A stretch of DNA of 20,221 nt, taken from an uncultured Oscillibacter sp. (GTDB lineage: Bacteria; Bacillota; Clostridia; Oscillospirales; Oscillospiraceae). The notes below the pieces were generated by a model. It did not search any database. It was not told the origin of the DNA and saw nothing but the letters and a program-made list of their open reading frames with translations. Positions 6,601-13,569 of the stretch are shown here, in pieces (the first letter of the stretch is position 1; each line of letters begins with the position of its first letter). Position numbers and translations under genes: made by a program. The stretch spans positions 1-20,221 of the forward strand of contig CAJUCO010000044.1 of NCBI GenBank assembly GCA_910585245.1. Direction: 5' to 3'.

Positions 6601-7940
6601 ACTGTTCTATTCCCTTCCTTTGGCAATCGTTTTGTATAGTTTGTCATCATTGCAATCACATAGACGGCAACGAGTAATTCTGTCAGCGGCATTGCCAGCC
6701 AAATCGTGTTGGCCTCCGCTATGGCTGGCAATGCACAGATCAGGATGCCGCTAATCAGCGCCCCTCTGGACACTGAAACCATGAAAGAGGTAAAAGGCTT
6801 CATAATTGCCTGGAAGTAGTAAGTGGAAAAGACATTCAGAGGAAGCAGCAGGAAAGACAGACCGTAACTGCGGATAATGCCAGGAGCTATGGCGAGTATT
6901 TCCTCTGTGGGTGTCATAAAAATGCGGACAAACAGGTTGGGGGCAAGCTCCGCCAGGGCGGTCCATACCAGTCCAAACACAGCTGCGGTAGCTAATGCGT
7001 ATTTCAATATCTCACGGATGCGCCTGCCTTTTTCCGCGCCGAAATTGGTGGAGATCATGGGCTGGGACGCTTGCCCGATGCTGTAGGCGCAGCACTGAAC
7101 AAAGGTGCTGATATTGATGATAATGCCATAGACGGACAGGGCGTTGGTATCCAGATACTTCAAAATCTGGCGGTTGAAAAGCACAGTCAGAATCCCCATC
7201 GCCACATCAATAAAAAATGTGGAGAAGCCGGTAACGCCGATTGCTCTCAGCTTGGAGAGCAGCCGTGTGGGCCATTCCCAACGGAGCGTATTTTGTTTCT
7301 TGCGGAAGTGGGTCAGTATCATCAGCAAAGAGAAAACGGAACCCATCGCGGTGGCCAAACCGGCCCCCATGATACCCATATCCAGAGTAAACACAAAGAA
7401 GTAGTCCCCCAGCACGTTGAAAACCCCGCCGAACAAGACCGCTTTAGTTGCCAGACCGGGATTCCCATCGTTTCGCAGGAATGCGGACAAAAACTGCGTA
7501 AACAGAAAGCTGGGCACCACCGCCTTAATGGGAAGAAGGTACTGTCTTGCCAGCGGGAGCAACGTCTCCTCCGCACCAAACAGGGTCAGCAGCTCCCGAT
7601 CCAAGAATACAACCCCCAGCCAGGAGAGGACCGCCAGAAACGCGACCCCGATCAGGGCGGCAGCAAAATATTCGTTGGACTGCCGCTGATTTTTCTCCGA
7701 CACGCCGCGCAGGGTGGAAAACAGGACGGAACCGCCAATCCCCATGAGGAGCCCAAGGCTATAAATGATGTTCCATATGGGCGCGACCACTGCTAGGGCG
7801 GCGGTTCCTTCCGGGCCTTGATACTGCCCGACCATAGCCATATCCACAACGCCGTAGATGGATGAGATCAGGGCGCTGCCAAAAGCGGCGGACAGATATT
7901 TGACATACATTGGTTTGATTCTGTCGGTGAGAAAGTCCAT
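6597..7940 (-). CDS. MATE family efflux transporter
   Basis: A multidrug/toxin-extrusion-type membrane antiporter of 447 aa with about 12 hydrophobic helices, a normal length for the family. The N-terminal half includes SSIYGVVDMAMVGQYQG and the second half repeats the pattern (INISTFVQCCAYSIGQASQPMISTNFG), the usual two-bundle MATE architecture. The start at 7940 follows a good GGAAGGAGA ribosome binding site about 7 nt upstream. The exported compound cannot be told from sequence. The gene is preceded by its own promoter and a long leader with an intrinsic terminator, suggesting inducible expression, and is followed by the frameshifted kinase-like gene. The pair sits between the sensor operon and araR and is probably not part of arabinose use. 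Confidence 0.93.
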   Translation of the reverse strand: MDFLTDRIKPMYVKYLSAAFGSALISSIYGVVDMAMVGQYQGPEGTAALAVVAPIWNIIYSLGLLMGIGGSVLFSTLRGVSEKNQRQSNEYFAAALIGVAFLAVLSWLGVVFLDRELLTLFGAEETLLPLARQYLLPIKAVVPSFLFTQFLSAFLRNDGNPGLATKAVLFGGVFNVLGDYFFVFTLDMGIMGAGLATAMGSVFSLLMILTHFRKKQNTLRWEWPTRLLSKLRAIGVTGFSTFFIDVAMGILTVLFNRQILKYLDTNALSVYGIIINISTFVQCCAYSIGQASQPMISTNFGAEKGRRIREILKYALATAAVFGLVWTALAELAPNLFVRIFMTPTEEILAIAPGIIRSYGLSFLLLPLNVFSTYYFQAIMKPFTSFMVSVSRGALISGILICALPAIAEANTIWLAMPLTELLVAVYVIAMMTNYTKRLPKEGNRTV

Positions 7941-8017
7941 ATGAAATTCTCCTTCCTGTTATTGTGTCCGGGTTTTATACAGTTGGACATGAGCGGTAAC
8001 TTTCTCAATTTGCCACA

Positions 8018-8075
8018 CGAAAAGCAAAAAGGCTGGATAAGCCGCAGACATTTCAGTCTGTGCCTTATCCAGCCT
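8018..8075 (-). terminator. Leader terminator (attenuator candidate) upstream of the MATE gene
   Basis: On the - strand, AGGCTGGATAAG (8075-8064) pairs exactly with CTTATCCAGCCT (8041-8030). An inner stem (CACAGAC with GTCTGCG, one wobble) caps it, and a T-rich tail (TTTTTGCTTTT) follows. It lies between a strong promoter (8118-8145) and the MATE start (7940), with no gene between, which is the layout of transcription attenuation. It could also end transcripts running out of araR. Confidence 0.75.
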
Positions 8076-8117
8076 GTCATTTCCGTTGAATGACCAGCCC
8101 TCCGAGCAACTGTCCCT

Positions 8118-8145
8118 ATTATACAGAATACAACCTCATTGTCAA
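8118..8145 (-). promoter_or_regulatory. Strong promoter for the MATE-kinase operon
   Basis: On the - strand a perfect -35 TTGACA (8145-8140) and a perfect -10 TATAAT (8123-8118) are separated by 16 bp. Transcription should begin near 8111, giving a leader of about 170 nt. The leader carries a GGAGGG sequence (about 8104-8099), followed 6 nt later by ATT-CAA-CGG-AAA-TGA, a possible but unconventional four-codon leader peptide. Confidence 0.75.
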
Positions 8146-8229
8146 GCCTTTTTCTGTACTTCGAGAAAACCTTACATTCCCGCTTGACAATATCTTTAAT
8201 AAGCATTCGTTCCCGGCCCTTTTGTCCAA

Positions 8230-9297
8230 TTAACCGCTGCTTCGCGCCACCAGTTCCCATTCCAGGGATTTCGATCGGGCCGCCTCGCCCAGCAGAAGGC
8301 CGATCATCTGCTCTGCCGCCACCCGGCCCATGCGGCTGCGGTGGCTGAGGGAGGTGATAGGCACGGGGCCCAGCTGGCTCAAGTAGCTGTTGTCGAAGCT
8401 GACCACCGCCACATCCTCCGGCACCCGGCGGCCCGCCTCCAGCAGGGCTTGGATCAGGCGATAGGCGATTTCATCGTTGTAGCAGATTACCGCCGTGGCG
8501 TCCTCCAGCCGCTTCTGGAGAAAATCGGTCAGTAAGCGTCCGTCCCGCTTCTCCAAAAGATGGCGGCGGTCCTCGGTATCGTACCAGGCGAAGCGCCCGT
8601 CTTGAATGGACAGTCCCGCGTCCCGGAGGGCGGAGACGGCTCCATGGTAGCGCTGGGGACCCTGTACGTCGTCGCTCTTGAAAATCCCGGCGATTTCCCG
8701 GTGGCCCCGTCCCGCTAGATAGCGGGCCAGCTGATAGCCGCCGCCGTAATTGTCGTCCGCCACACAGGGAACCCGTTCCAGTCCGGCGTAAGCGCCGTGG
8801 AGGAAGACGATGGGCGTGCCCGTCTGGAGAAGGCGCTGGTAGAGGTCGGCGTTCGGGGTGGGCAGGGCGGTTTTGGAGCCCTCCACCAGAAGGCCGCTCA
8901 CCGGCTCCTCCAGCAGGCGGAGGAGGATTTCCCGCTCCGCGCTGACCCGGTTTTCCGTGGCGTAGACGGCGGTGGAGTAGCCCTGTCTGGAGAAGACATC
9001 GGAGGCATCGTGGAGAATGGCGGGGAATATGTAATCGTCCAGGAAGGAGGTTACCACGGCGATCTGCCGGGGCGCCGCCCCGGGAAGGAGGCCTGTGGCA
9101 TAGGAGCCGCTGCCCTGCCGCCGTTGGATCAGCCCCTCCTCCTCCAGGAGGGACAGGGCGTGGCGGACGGTCTGGCGGCTCAGATGGTACTGGCGGCTCA
9201 GAGCCTGCTCTGTGGGCAGCTTATATCCGGGCCGTCCGCTGTTCCGGGCCAGCTCCTCCCGGAGCTTGTCTGCCAGAAGCTGGTATTTTACCGCCAT
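8230..9297 (-). CDS. araR: Arabinose-type repressor AraR (GntR HTH + LacI effector domain)
   Basis: A cytoplasmic transcription repressor of 355 aa. Residues 1-70 are a GntR winged helix (LPTEQALSRQYHLSRQTVRHAL, then RRQGSGSY). The remainder is a LacI/periplasmic-binding-protein-like effector domain (VVTSFLDDYIFPAILHDA, later VPEDVAVVSFDNSYLSQLGP). This fusion is the hallmark of AraR, for which L-arabinose is the inducer in Bacillus. The start at 9297 is preferred over the in-frame codon at 9318 because GGGAGGAGG lies 7 nt upstream of it. It is transcribed divergently from the arabinose operon, with AraR-like half-sites in between, so it probably represses that operon and possibly itself. The effector is inferred from domain type and neighbours. 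Confidence 0.88.
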   Translation of the reverse strand: MAVKYQLLADKLREELARNSGRPGYKLPTEQALSRQYHLSRQTVRHALSLLEEEGLIQRRQGSGSYATGLLPGAAPRQIAVVTSFLDDYIFPAILHDASDVFSRQGYSTAVYATENRVSAEREILLRLLEEPVSGLLVEGSKTALPTPNADLYQRLLQTGTPIVFLHGAYAGLERVPCVADDNYGGGYQLARYLAGRGHREIAGIFKSDDVQGPQRYHGAVSALRDAGLSIQDGRFAWYDTEDRRHLLEKRDGRLLTDFLQKRLEDATAVICYNDEIAYRLIQALLEAGRRVPEDVAVVSFDNSYLSQLGPVPITSLSHRSRMGRVAAEQMIGLLLGEAARSKSLEWELVARSSG

Positions 9298-9329
9298 GCC
9301 TGCGCCTCCTCCCGTCATGGATTGCCTTC

Positions 9330-9338
9330 ATTATACCA
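9330..9338 (-). promoter_or_regulatory. Extended -10 promoter of araR
   Basis: On the - strand TGGTATAAT (9338-9330) is a perfect extended -10 element, about 33 bp before the araR start codon. No good -35 hexamer is visible at normal spacing, as is common for extended -10 promoters. Confidence 0.5.
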
Positions 9339-9564
9339 AGAGTCAATGGTAATTTGCCCAAAATAAAGGTTGATGTTTTTTGGAACTTTGTCGTTTCGTT
9401 CAAAAGAAAACACAATTTTTTTTGCCGCGTCCGGCGGGCTCCTGTTTGTCGGGCAAAATTTTTTACCTTTTTCCCAAAGAAAATCAACCGTTTCTTGAAC
9501 GTTGGGCAATCTGCCGGAGGAAAAAATATCCTCACGCGTTTGAAAATCAGAAGAAAACAAACGA

Positions 9565-9579
9565 ATTTATGAGACAAAT
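9565..9579. promoter_or_regulatory. Weak AraR-like operator
   Basis: ATTT..GACAAAT resembles a degenerate AraR box (consensus ATTTGTACGTACAAAT in Bacillus). Its centre is about 63 bp, six helical turns, from the next site. Only the right half is close to consensus, so this is the weakest of the three. Confidence 0.25.
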
Positions 9580-9627
9580 CATAAAATTTTCAACTTAATC
9601 GGAAATTGTTTCCCCGAAAACACTAAA

Positions 9628-9643
9628 ATTTGTACCACAATCT
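9628..9643. promoter_or_regulatory. AraR-like operator 1
   Basis: ATTTGTACCACAATCT: the left half ATTTGTAC is identical to the Bacillus AraR half-site, and the right half keeps ACAA. It lies 157 bp before the binding-protein start, in the divergent araR/operon control region. Confidence 0.5.
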
Positions 9644-9658
9644 GTCATAATATATAAA

Positions 9659-9674
9659 ATTTGTCCTATTTACT
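9659..9674. promoter_or_regulatory. AraR-like operator 2
   Basis: ATTTGTCCTATTTACT begins with ATTTGT, the conserved part of an AraR half-site. It starts exactly 31 bp (about three helical turns) after operator 1, so both would sit on the same face of the DNA and allow cooperative binding. Confidence 0.4.
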
Positions 9675-9688
9675 CACACAAAAGTGGA

Positions 9689-9736
9689 TATAATGACCAA
9701 AAACGTATTGACTTTGTGAGAGGAATCGTTTTTAAT
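9689..9736 (+). promoter_or_regulatory. Promoter(s) of the arabinose operon
   Basis: TTGACT (9708-9713), a 17-bp spacer and TTTAAT (9731-9736) form a good sigma-A promoter with a start near 9743. A separate TATAAT lies at 9689-9694 without a good -35 and may be a second start. The AraR-like sites lie just upstream, placed for repression of the upstream start or for competition with an activator such as the response regulator. From 9339 to 9627 the region is AT-rich with no gene. Confidence 0.55.
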
Positions 9737-9749
9737 GCAGCTATGGAAA

Positions 9750-9765
9750 CCGGACGGCCGTCCGG
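9750..9765. promoter_or_regulatory. Perfect 16-bp palindrome in the operon leader
   Basis: CCGGACGGCCGTCCGG is an exact palindrome without a loop, about 7-22 bases after the predicted transcription start and 35 bases before the binding-protein start codon. It could be an operator acting as a roadblock, or a small leader structure. Nothing in its sequence identifies the binding protein. Confidence 0.4.
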
Positions 9766-9799
9766 CGCGCCCCCAAAATTTGAAAGCGAGGAATTGGTT

Positions 9800-10843
9800 A
9801 TGAAGAAAGTCTTTTGTCTCCTGCTGACCCTGTGCATGGTTTTGGCTCTGGCCGCCTGCGGCGGCGGCAATGGCGGCGGGGATCCCGCTCCCGCCGACAG
9901 CGGCAACTCTGCCCCGGCGGATACCGGCTCCGACGCCCAGGAGCCCGCCGACGCCTCCGGCGAGCTGATCACCGTCGGCGTCATCAACAACGACCCCAAT
10001 GAATCCGGATACCGGACCGCCAACGACGCAGCCATGCGGGCGACCTTCACCGAAGAAAACGGCTACAAGGCCACCTTCTACAACAACAACGACGCGGCCC
10101 AGCAAATCGCTACCGCCCAGCAGATGGTCCAGGACGAGGTGGACTTCCTGCTTCTCTCCCCCGCCTCCACCACCGGCTGGGACACCGTGCTCCAGGACGC
10201 CCAGGCCGCCGGCACCCAGGTTATCCTCTTTGACCGTATGCTGGAAGCCGACGAGAGTATGTACGTAGCCGCCGTTGTCTCCGATATGCCCGCCGAGGGC
10301 AAGACCGCCGTGGACTGGCTGGCCGCCCAGGGCTTGGATGAATACAACATCATCCACATCCAGGGCCACATGGGTTCCGACGCCCAACTGGGCCGCACTG
10401 GCGCTCTGGACGAAAAGGTCGCCGCCGAGGGGAACTGGAACTATGTGACCCAGCAGACCGCCGACTGGGACGAGGCCACCGCCCGCACCATCACCCAGTC
10501 CGTGATTGACTCCGGCAAACCCTTCAATGTGATCTACGCGGAAAACAACGGCATGGCCCGGGGCGCCGTGGCCGCTCTGGACGCCGCGGGAATTACCCAC
10601 GGCAAGGACGGAGACGTCATCGTCATGGGCTTCGACAGCGACAAGTGGGCCTTTGAGGCGGTGCTGGAGGGCAGCTGGAACTACATGGGCCTGTGCAACC
10701 CCCTCCAGGCGGACACGGTCGACGGCATCATCAAGGACCTGGCCGCCGGCACACAGCCTGCCCAGAAGATCATCTACACCCCCGAGCAGGGCTTTGACTG
10801 CGATACCCTCACCCAGGCCGATGTGGATACCTACGGCACCTGA
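9800..10843 (+). CDS. ytfQ: Sugar ABC transporter substrate-binding lipoprotein (YtfQ-like)
   Basis: The extracellular binding protein of the ABC transporter encoded downstream, 347 aa. A signal peptide with lipobox LAAC puts the lipid-anchored cysteine at residue 20. A Gly/Ala/Pro-rich linker follows to about residue 55, then a two-lobed type I binding fold beginning ELITVGVINNDP. Recognition features include LLLSPASTTGWDTVLQDA, ILFDR and IIHIQG followed by AQLGRTGAL, typical of the galactofuranose-binding YtfQ family. The start at 9800 has GAGGA about 8 nt upstream; the frame is open to 9716, but the predicted promoter lies in that stretch. In E. coli YtfQ binds galactofuranose; beside arabinose catabolic genes, arabinofuranose is my preferred guess. 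It is the first gene of the operon and is followed by a stable hairpin, which often goes with higher expression of a binding protein. Confidence 0.88.
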   Translation: MKKVFCLLLTLCMVLALAACGGGNGGGDPAPADSGNSAPADTGSDAQEPADASGELITVGVINNDPNESGYRTANDAAMRATFTEENGYKATFYNNNDAAQQIATAQQMVQDEVDFLLLSPASTTGWDTVLQDAQAAGTQVILFDRMLEADESMYVAAVVSDMPAEGKTAVDWLAAQGLDEYNIIHIQGHMGSDAQLGRTGALDEKVAAEGNWNYVTQQTADWDEATARTITQSVIDSGKPFNVIYAENNGMARGAVAALDAAGITHGKDGDVIVMGFDSDKWAFEAVLEGSWNYMGLCNPLQADTVDGIIKDLAAGTQPAQKIIYTPEQGFDCDTLTQADVDTYGT

Positions 10844-10877
10844 TTTCAAATAGTCCGAATTGTAACATCACGTGACC

Positions 10878-10915
10878 CGGCACGCGGCGCGGCATGGCAG
10901 CCGCGCCGCGTGCCG
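10878..10915 (+). promoter_or_regulatory. Intercistronic 16-bp perfect hairpin
   Basis: CGGCACGCGGCGCGGC (10878-10893), a 6-nt loop and an exact reverse complement (10900-10915) lie between the binding-protein and ATPase genes. There is no T-run, so full termination is unlikely. It probably protects the upstream message from 3' decay or lowers read-through, giving more binding protein than membrane components. Confidence 0.7.
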
Positions 10916-10947
10916 CTTGTCGATTTGAAGAATGGAGGCGAATCCCT

Positions 10948-12462
10948 ATGCAGGAAGGCGCGGTATTGGAAATGCGGGGCATCTGCAAGTACTTCCCCGG
11001 CGTGCGCGCCCTTCAGGATGTGAATTTCACCCTGCGGAAGGGGGAAATCCACGCGCTGATGGGAGAAAACGGCGCGGGAAAATCTACGCTCATCAAGGTG
11101 CTCACCGGCGTGTACCCCAAGGATGGCGGAGAGGTCCACATTGAGGGCGTGGACGGGCCCGCAGTCATCCGCTCCCCCCAGGACGCCCAGAACGCGGGCA
11201 TCAGCACGGTGTATCAGGAGATCACCCTGTGTCCCAACCTGAGCGTAGCGGAGAACATGTATATCGGCCGCACAAAAGGGGCGGTCACCAACTGGAGGAA
11301 GATGAATAGCGGCGCGGGAAAGATCCTGGAGTCCCTGGGCATTCCCGCCAGCCCCACCCAGCAGCTGGGGACCTGCTCCATCGCCGTGCAGCAGATGGTG
11401 GCCATTGCCCGGGCGGTGGATATGGAGTGCAAGGTGCTGATCCTGGACGAGCCCACCTCCTCCTTGGACGACCAGGAGGTCCAGAAGCTCTTCGGCCTTA
11501 TGCGGGACCTGCGGAAAAAGGGCGTGGGAATCATCTTCGTCACCCACTTCTTAGAGCAGGTCTACGAGGTCTGTGACCGGATCACCGTCCTCCGGGACGG
11601 CCAGCTGGTGGGGGAGTACGTCATCGAGGACCTGCCCCGGGTCCAGCTGGTCAGCAAGATGCTGGGCAAGGAGCTGGACGACATGGCGGACATCAAGGGC
11701 GAGTCCGGCGGCGCGGCCGTGGACCAGGCGGGGGCCCCGGTGCTGGAGGCCCAGGGCCTTTGCAGCAGCGCGGGCATCAAGCCCTTTGACTTCTCCATCC
11801 GCAGAGGGGAGGTCAACGGCTTCACGGGTCTGCTGGGCTCCGGCCGCAGCGAGTGCGTCCGGGCCATCTTCGGCGCGGACCACGTCACCGGAGGCACAGT
11901 GAAAATGGACGGCAAAGAGGTCAAAATCAAAAAGCCCCTGGACGCCATGAAGCTGGGCATCGGCTACCTGCCCGAGGACCGGAAGGGCGACGGCATTGTG
12001 GGCGACCTCTCCGTCCGGGAGAACATCATCCTGGCCTATCAGGTGATGAAGGGCTTCTTCCGGCCCATTTCCCGGGCCCAGGCGGAGGCCTTCGCCGACA
12101 ATTACATCAAGCTCCTGGAGATCAAGACCGCCTCGGCAGACACCCCCATCAAGTCTCTTTCCGGCGGCAATCAGCAAAAGTGCATCCTGGCCCGGTGGCT
12201 TCTCACGGACCCCAAATACCTGATTCTGGACGAACCCACCCGGGGCATCGACATCGGCACAAAAATCGAGATTCAAAAGCTGGTCCTGCGGCTGGCGGAG
12301 AAGGGCACCAGCGCCACCTTCATCTCCTCGGAGATCGACGAGATGCTGCGCACCTGCTCCCGCCTCATCGTCATGCGGGACAGGAAGGCGGTGGGCGAGC
12401 TTTCGGGAGAGGACCTCACCCAGACAAAGATTATGGCGACCATTGCGGGAGGTGACGAATGA
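10948..12462 (+). CDS. ytfR: Sugar ABC transporter ATP-binding protein, two ABC domains (YtfR-like)
   Basis: The energy-coupling subunit of the importer, 504 aa, with tandem ABC domains as in the AraG/RbsA/YtfR class. Domain 1 has Walker A GENGAGKST (39-47), Q-loop Q90, a degenerate signature (CSIAVQQM, about 143-150) and Walker B LILDEPTSSLD. Domain 2 starts near residue 270 with a degenerate Walker A (GLLGSGRSE), then LPEDRKGDGIV, an intact LSGGNQQ signature and LILDEPTRGID. This asymmetry is normal for the class. The start at 10948 follows GGAGG; the frame is open back to 10894, but that part lies in the hairpin loop region. Its stop overlaps the first permease start by 4 nt. Confidence 0.92.
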   Translation: MQEGAVLEMRGICKYFPGVRALQDVNFTLRKGEIHALMGENGAGKSTLIKVLTGVYPKDGGEVHIEGVDGPAVIRSPQDAQNAGISTVYQEITLCPNLSVAENMYIGRTKGAVTNWRKMNSGAGKILESLGIPASPTQQLGTCSIAVQQMVAIARAVDMECKVLILDEPTSSLDDQEVQKLFGLMRDLRKKGVGIIFVTHFLEQVYEVCDRITVLRDGQLVGEYVIEDLPRVQLVSKMLGKELDDMADIKGESGGAAVDQAGAPVLEAQGLCSSAGIKPFDFSIRRGEVNGFTGLLGSGRSECVRAIFGADHVTGGTVKMDGKEVKIKKPLDAMKLGIGYLPEDRKGDGIVGDLSVRENIILAYQVMKGFFRPISRAQAEAFADNYIKLLEIKTASADTPIKSLSGGNQQKCILARWLLTDPKYLILDEPTRGIDIGTKIEIQKLVLRLAEKGTSATFISSEIDEMLRTCSRLIVMRDRKAVGELSGEDLTQTKIMATIAGGDE

Positions 12463-13568
12463 TGACGCCGGTAAAGAACCCTGAGACGAAATTGAAGCAG
12501 CCCGGCGAGAGCCTTTTCAAGCGGCTTGTCCGGCAGCAGCTCTTTATCCCCTTCGCGGCCCTGGCCCTGCTGGTGTTGTTTAATCTGATTGCCGACCCAT
12601 CCTTCTTCGCCGTCTCCATCAAGGAAAACAGCCTGGGCAACCCGGTGCTCAGCGGGAACATCATCTCCGTGCTGGACAACGCCTCGGAGCTGGTGATTCT
12701 GGCCATCGGCATGACCCTGGTGACCGCCTCCTCCGGCGGACAGGATATCTCCGTGGGCGCGACGATGGCCATTGCGGGAAGCGTCATTTTGCGAATGGTC
12801 TGCGGCGGGCAGGTTACCGCCGATACCCTCCAGATGCCGCTGTTCCTGGCCGTCCTCATCGGCATCGTGGTAACCGCCCTGTTCGGCGCGTTCAACGGCG
12901 CCCTGGTGGCCTACTTCAAGATACAGCCCATGGTGGCTACCTTGATTATGTTCACGGCCGGCCGCTCCATTGCCGCCTGGATCAATAACAACCAACTGCC
13001 CATTATGAACGACATCTCCTTCAAATACGCGGGGACCTTTCTGCCCGGCATCCCTGTCCCCACGCCTATTTTTATCACCGCGTTTGTGATTCTGGTGTTC
13101 TGGCTGGTGCTGAAATTCACCACTCTGGGGCTCTACACCCAGTCTGTGGGCATCAACGCCAATTCCTCCCGCCTCAACGGCCTGGACCCCAAGCTCATTA
13201 AGCTGCTCACCTATGTGATTCTAGGCGTATGCGTGGCGGTGGCGGGCTTCATCCGGGTCAGCCGCAGCGGCTCCATCAATTACTCCCGCATCGCGGAAAA
13301 CATCGAGATGGACGCCATTTTGGCGGTGGCCCTGGGAGGCAATGCCCTCTCCGGCGGCAAGTTCAACATCTACGGCTCCATCCTGGGCGCTTATGTCATC
13401 CAGTTCCTCACCACCACACTCTACAAGTATGAGGTGCCCTCCACAGCCCTGCCCGCTTACAAGGCGGTGGTGGTTATCCTGCTGGTGGTGCTCAGCGCCC
13501 CGGTAGTGCGGGAGAAGCTCTCCAGCATGAAGAAAGCGCCCGCGAAAACCGCAAAGGAGGTGTCCTGA
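12459..13568 (+). CDS. ytfT: Sugar ABC transporter permease (YtfT-like)
   Basis: A membrane subunit of the importer, 369 aa, BPD_transp_2 family, with about eight to ten hydrophobic helices after a short charged N-terminus. Family signatures include LVILAIGMTLVTASSGGQDISVGA (shared by ribose-type permeases) and ILAVALGGNALSGGKFNIYGSILGA near the C-terminus. Coupling to the ATPase gene through ATGA overlap; an alternative ATG lies three bases later. It is paired with a second, different permease immediately downstream, the arrangement of YtfT-YjfF rather than of single-permease ribose or arabinose transporters. Confidence 0.9.
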   Translation: MMTPVKNPETKLKQPGESLFKRLVRQQLFIPFAALALLVLFNLIADPSFFAVSIKENSLGNPVLSGNIISVLDNASELVILAIGMTLVTASSGGQDISVGATMAIAGSVILRMVCGGQVTADTLQMPLFLAVLIGIVVTALFGAFNGALVAYFKIQPMVATLIMFTAGRSIAAWINNNQLPIMNDISFKYAGTFLPGIPVPTPIFITAFVILVFWLVLKFTTLGLYTQSVGINANSSRLNGLDPKLIKLLTYVILGVCVAVAGFIRVSRSGSINYSRIAENIEMDAILAVALGGNALSGGKFNIYGSILGAYVIQFLTTTLYKYEVPSTALPAYKAVVVILLVVLSAPVVREKLSSMKKAPAKTAKEVS

Positions 13569-13569
13569 T

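Noticed and set aside
7868..8260. A - strand frame of 130 codons between araR and the MATE gene
   Set aside because: It runs through the MATE promoter, the leader terminator and the start of the MATE gene in another frame. Its middle part could at most include a leader peptide.
9674..10849. A long - strand frame opposite the binding-protein gene
   Set aside because: Antisense shadow of a well-supported lipoprotein gene; the product is a low-complexity Gly/Val-rich sequence, and it would run through the operon promoter.
11013..12276. Possible loss of function in the ATPase because of degenerate signature and second Walker A
   Set aside because: Such asymmetry is normal in double-domain sugar ATPases of the AraG/RbsA/YtfR class.
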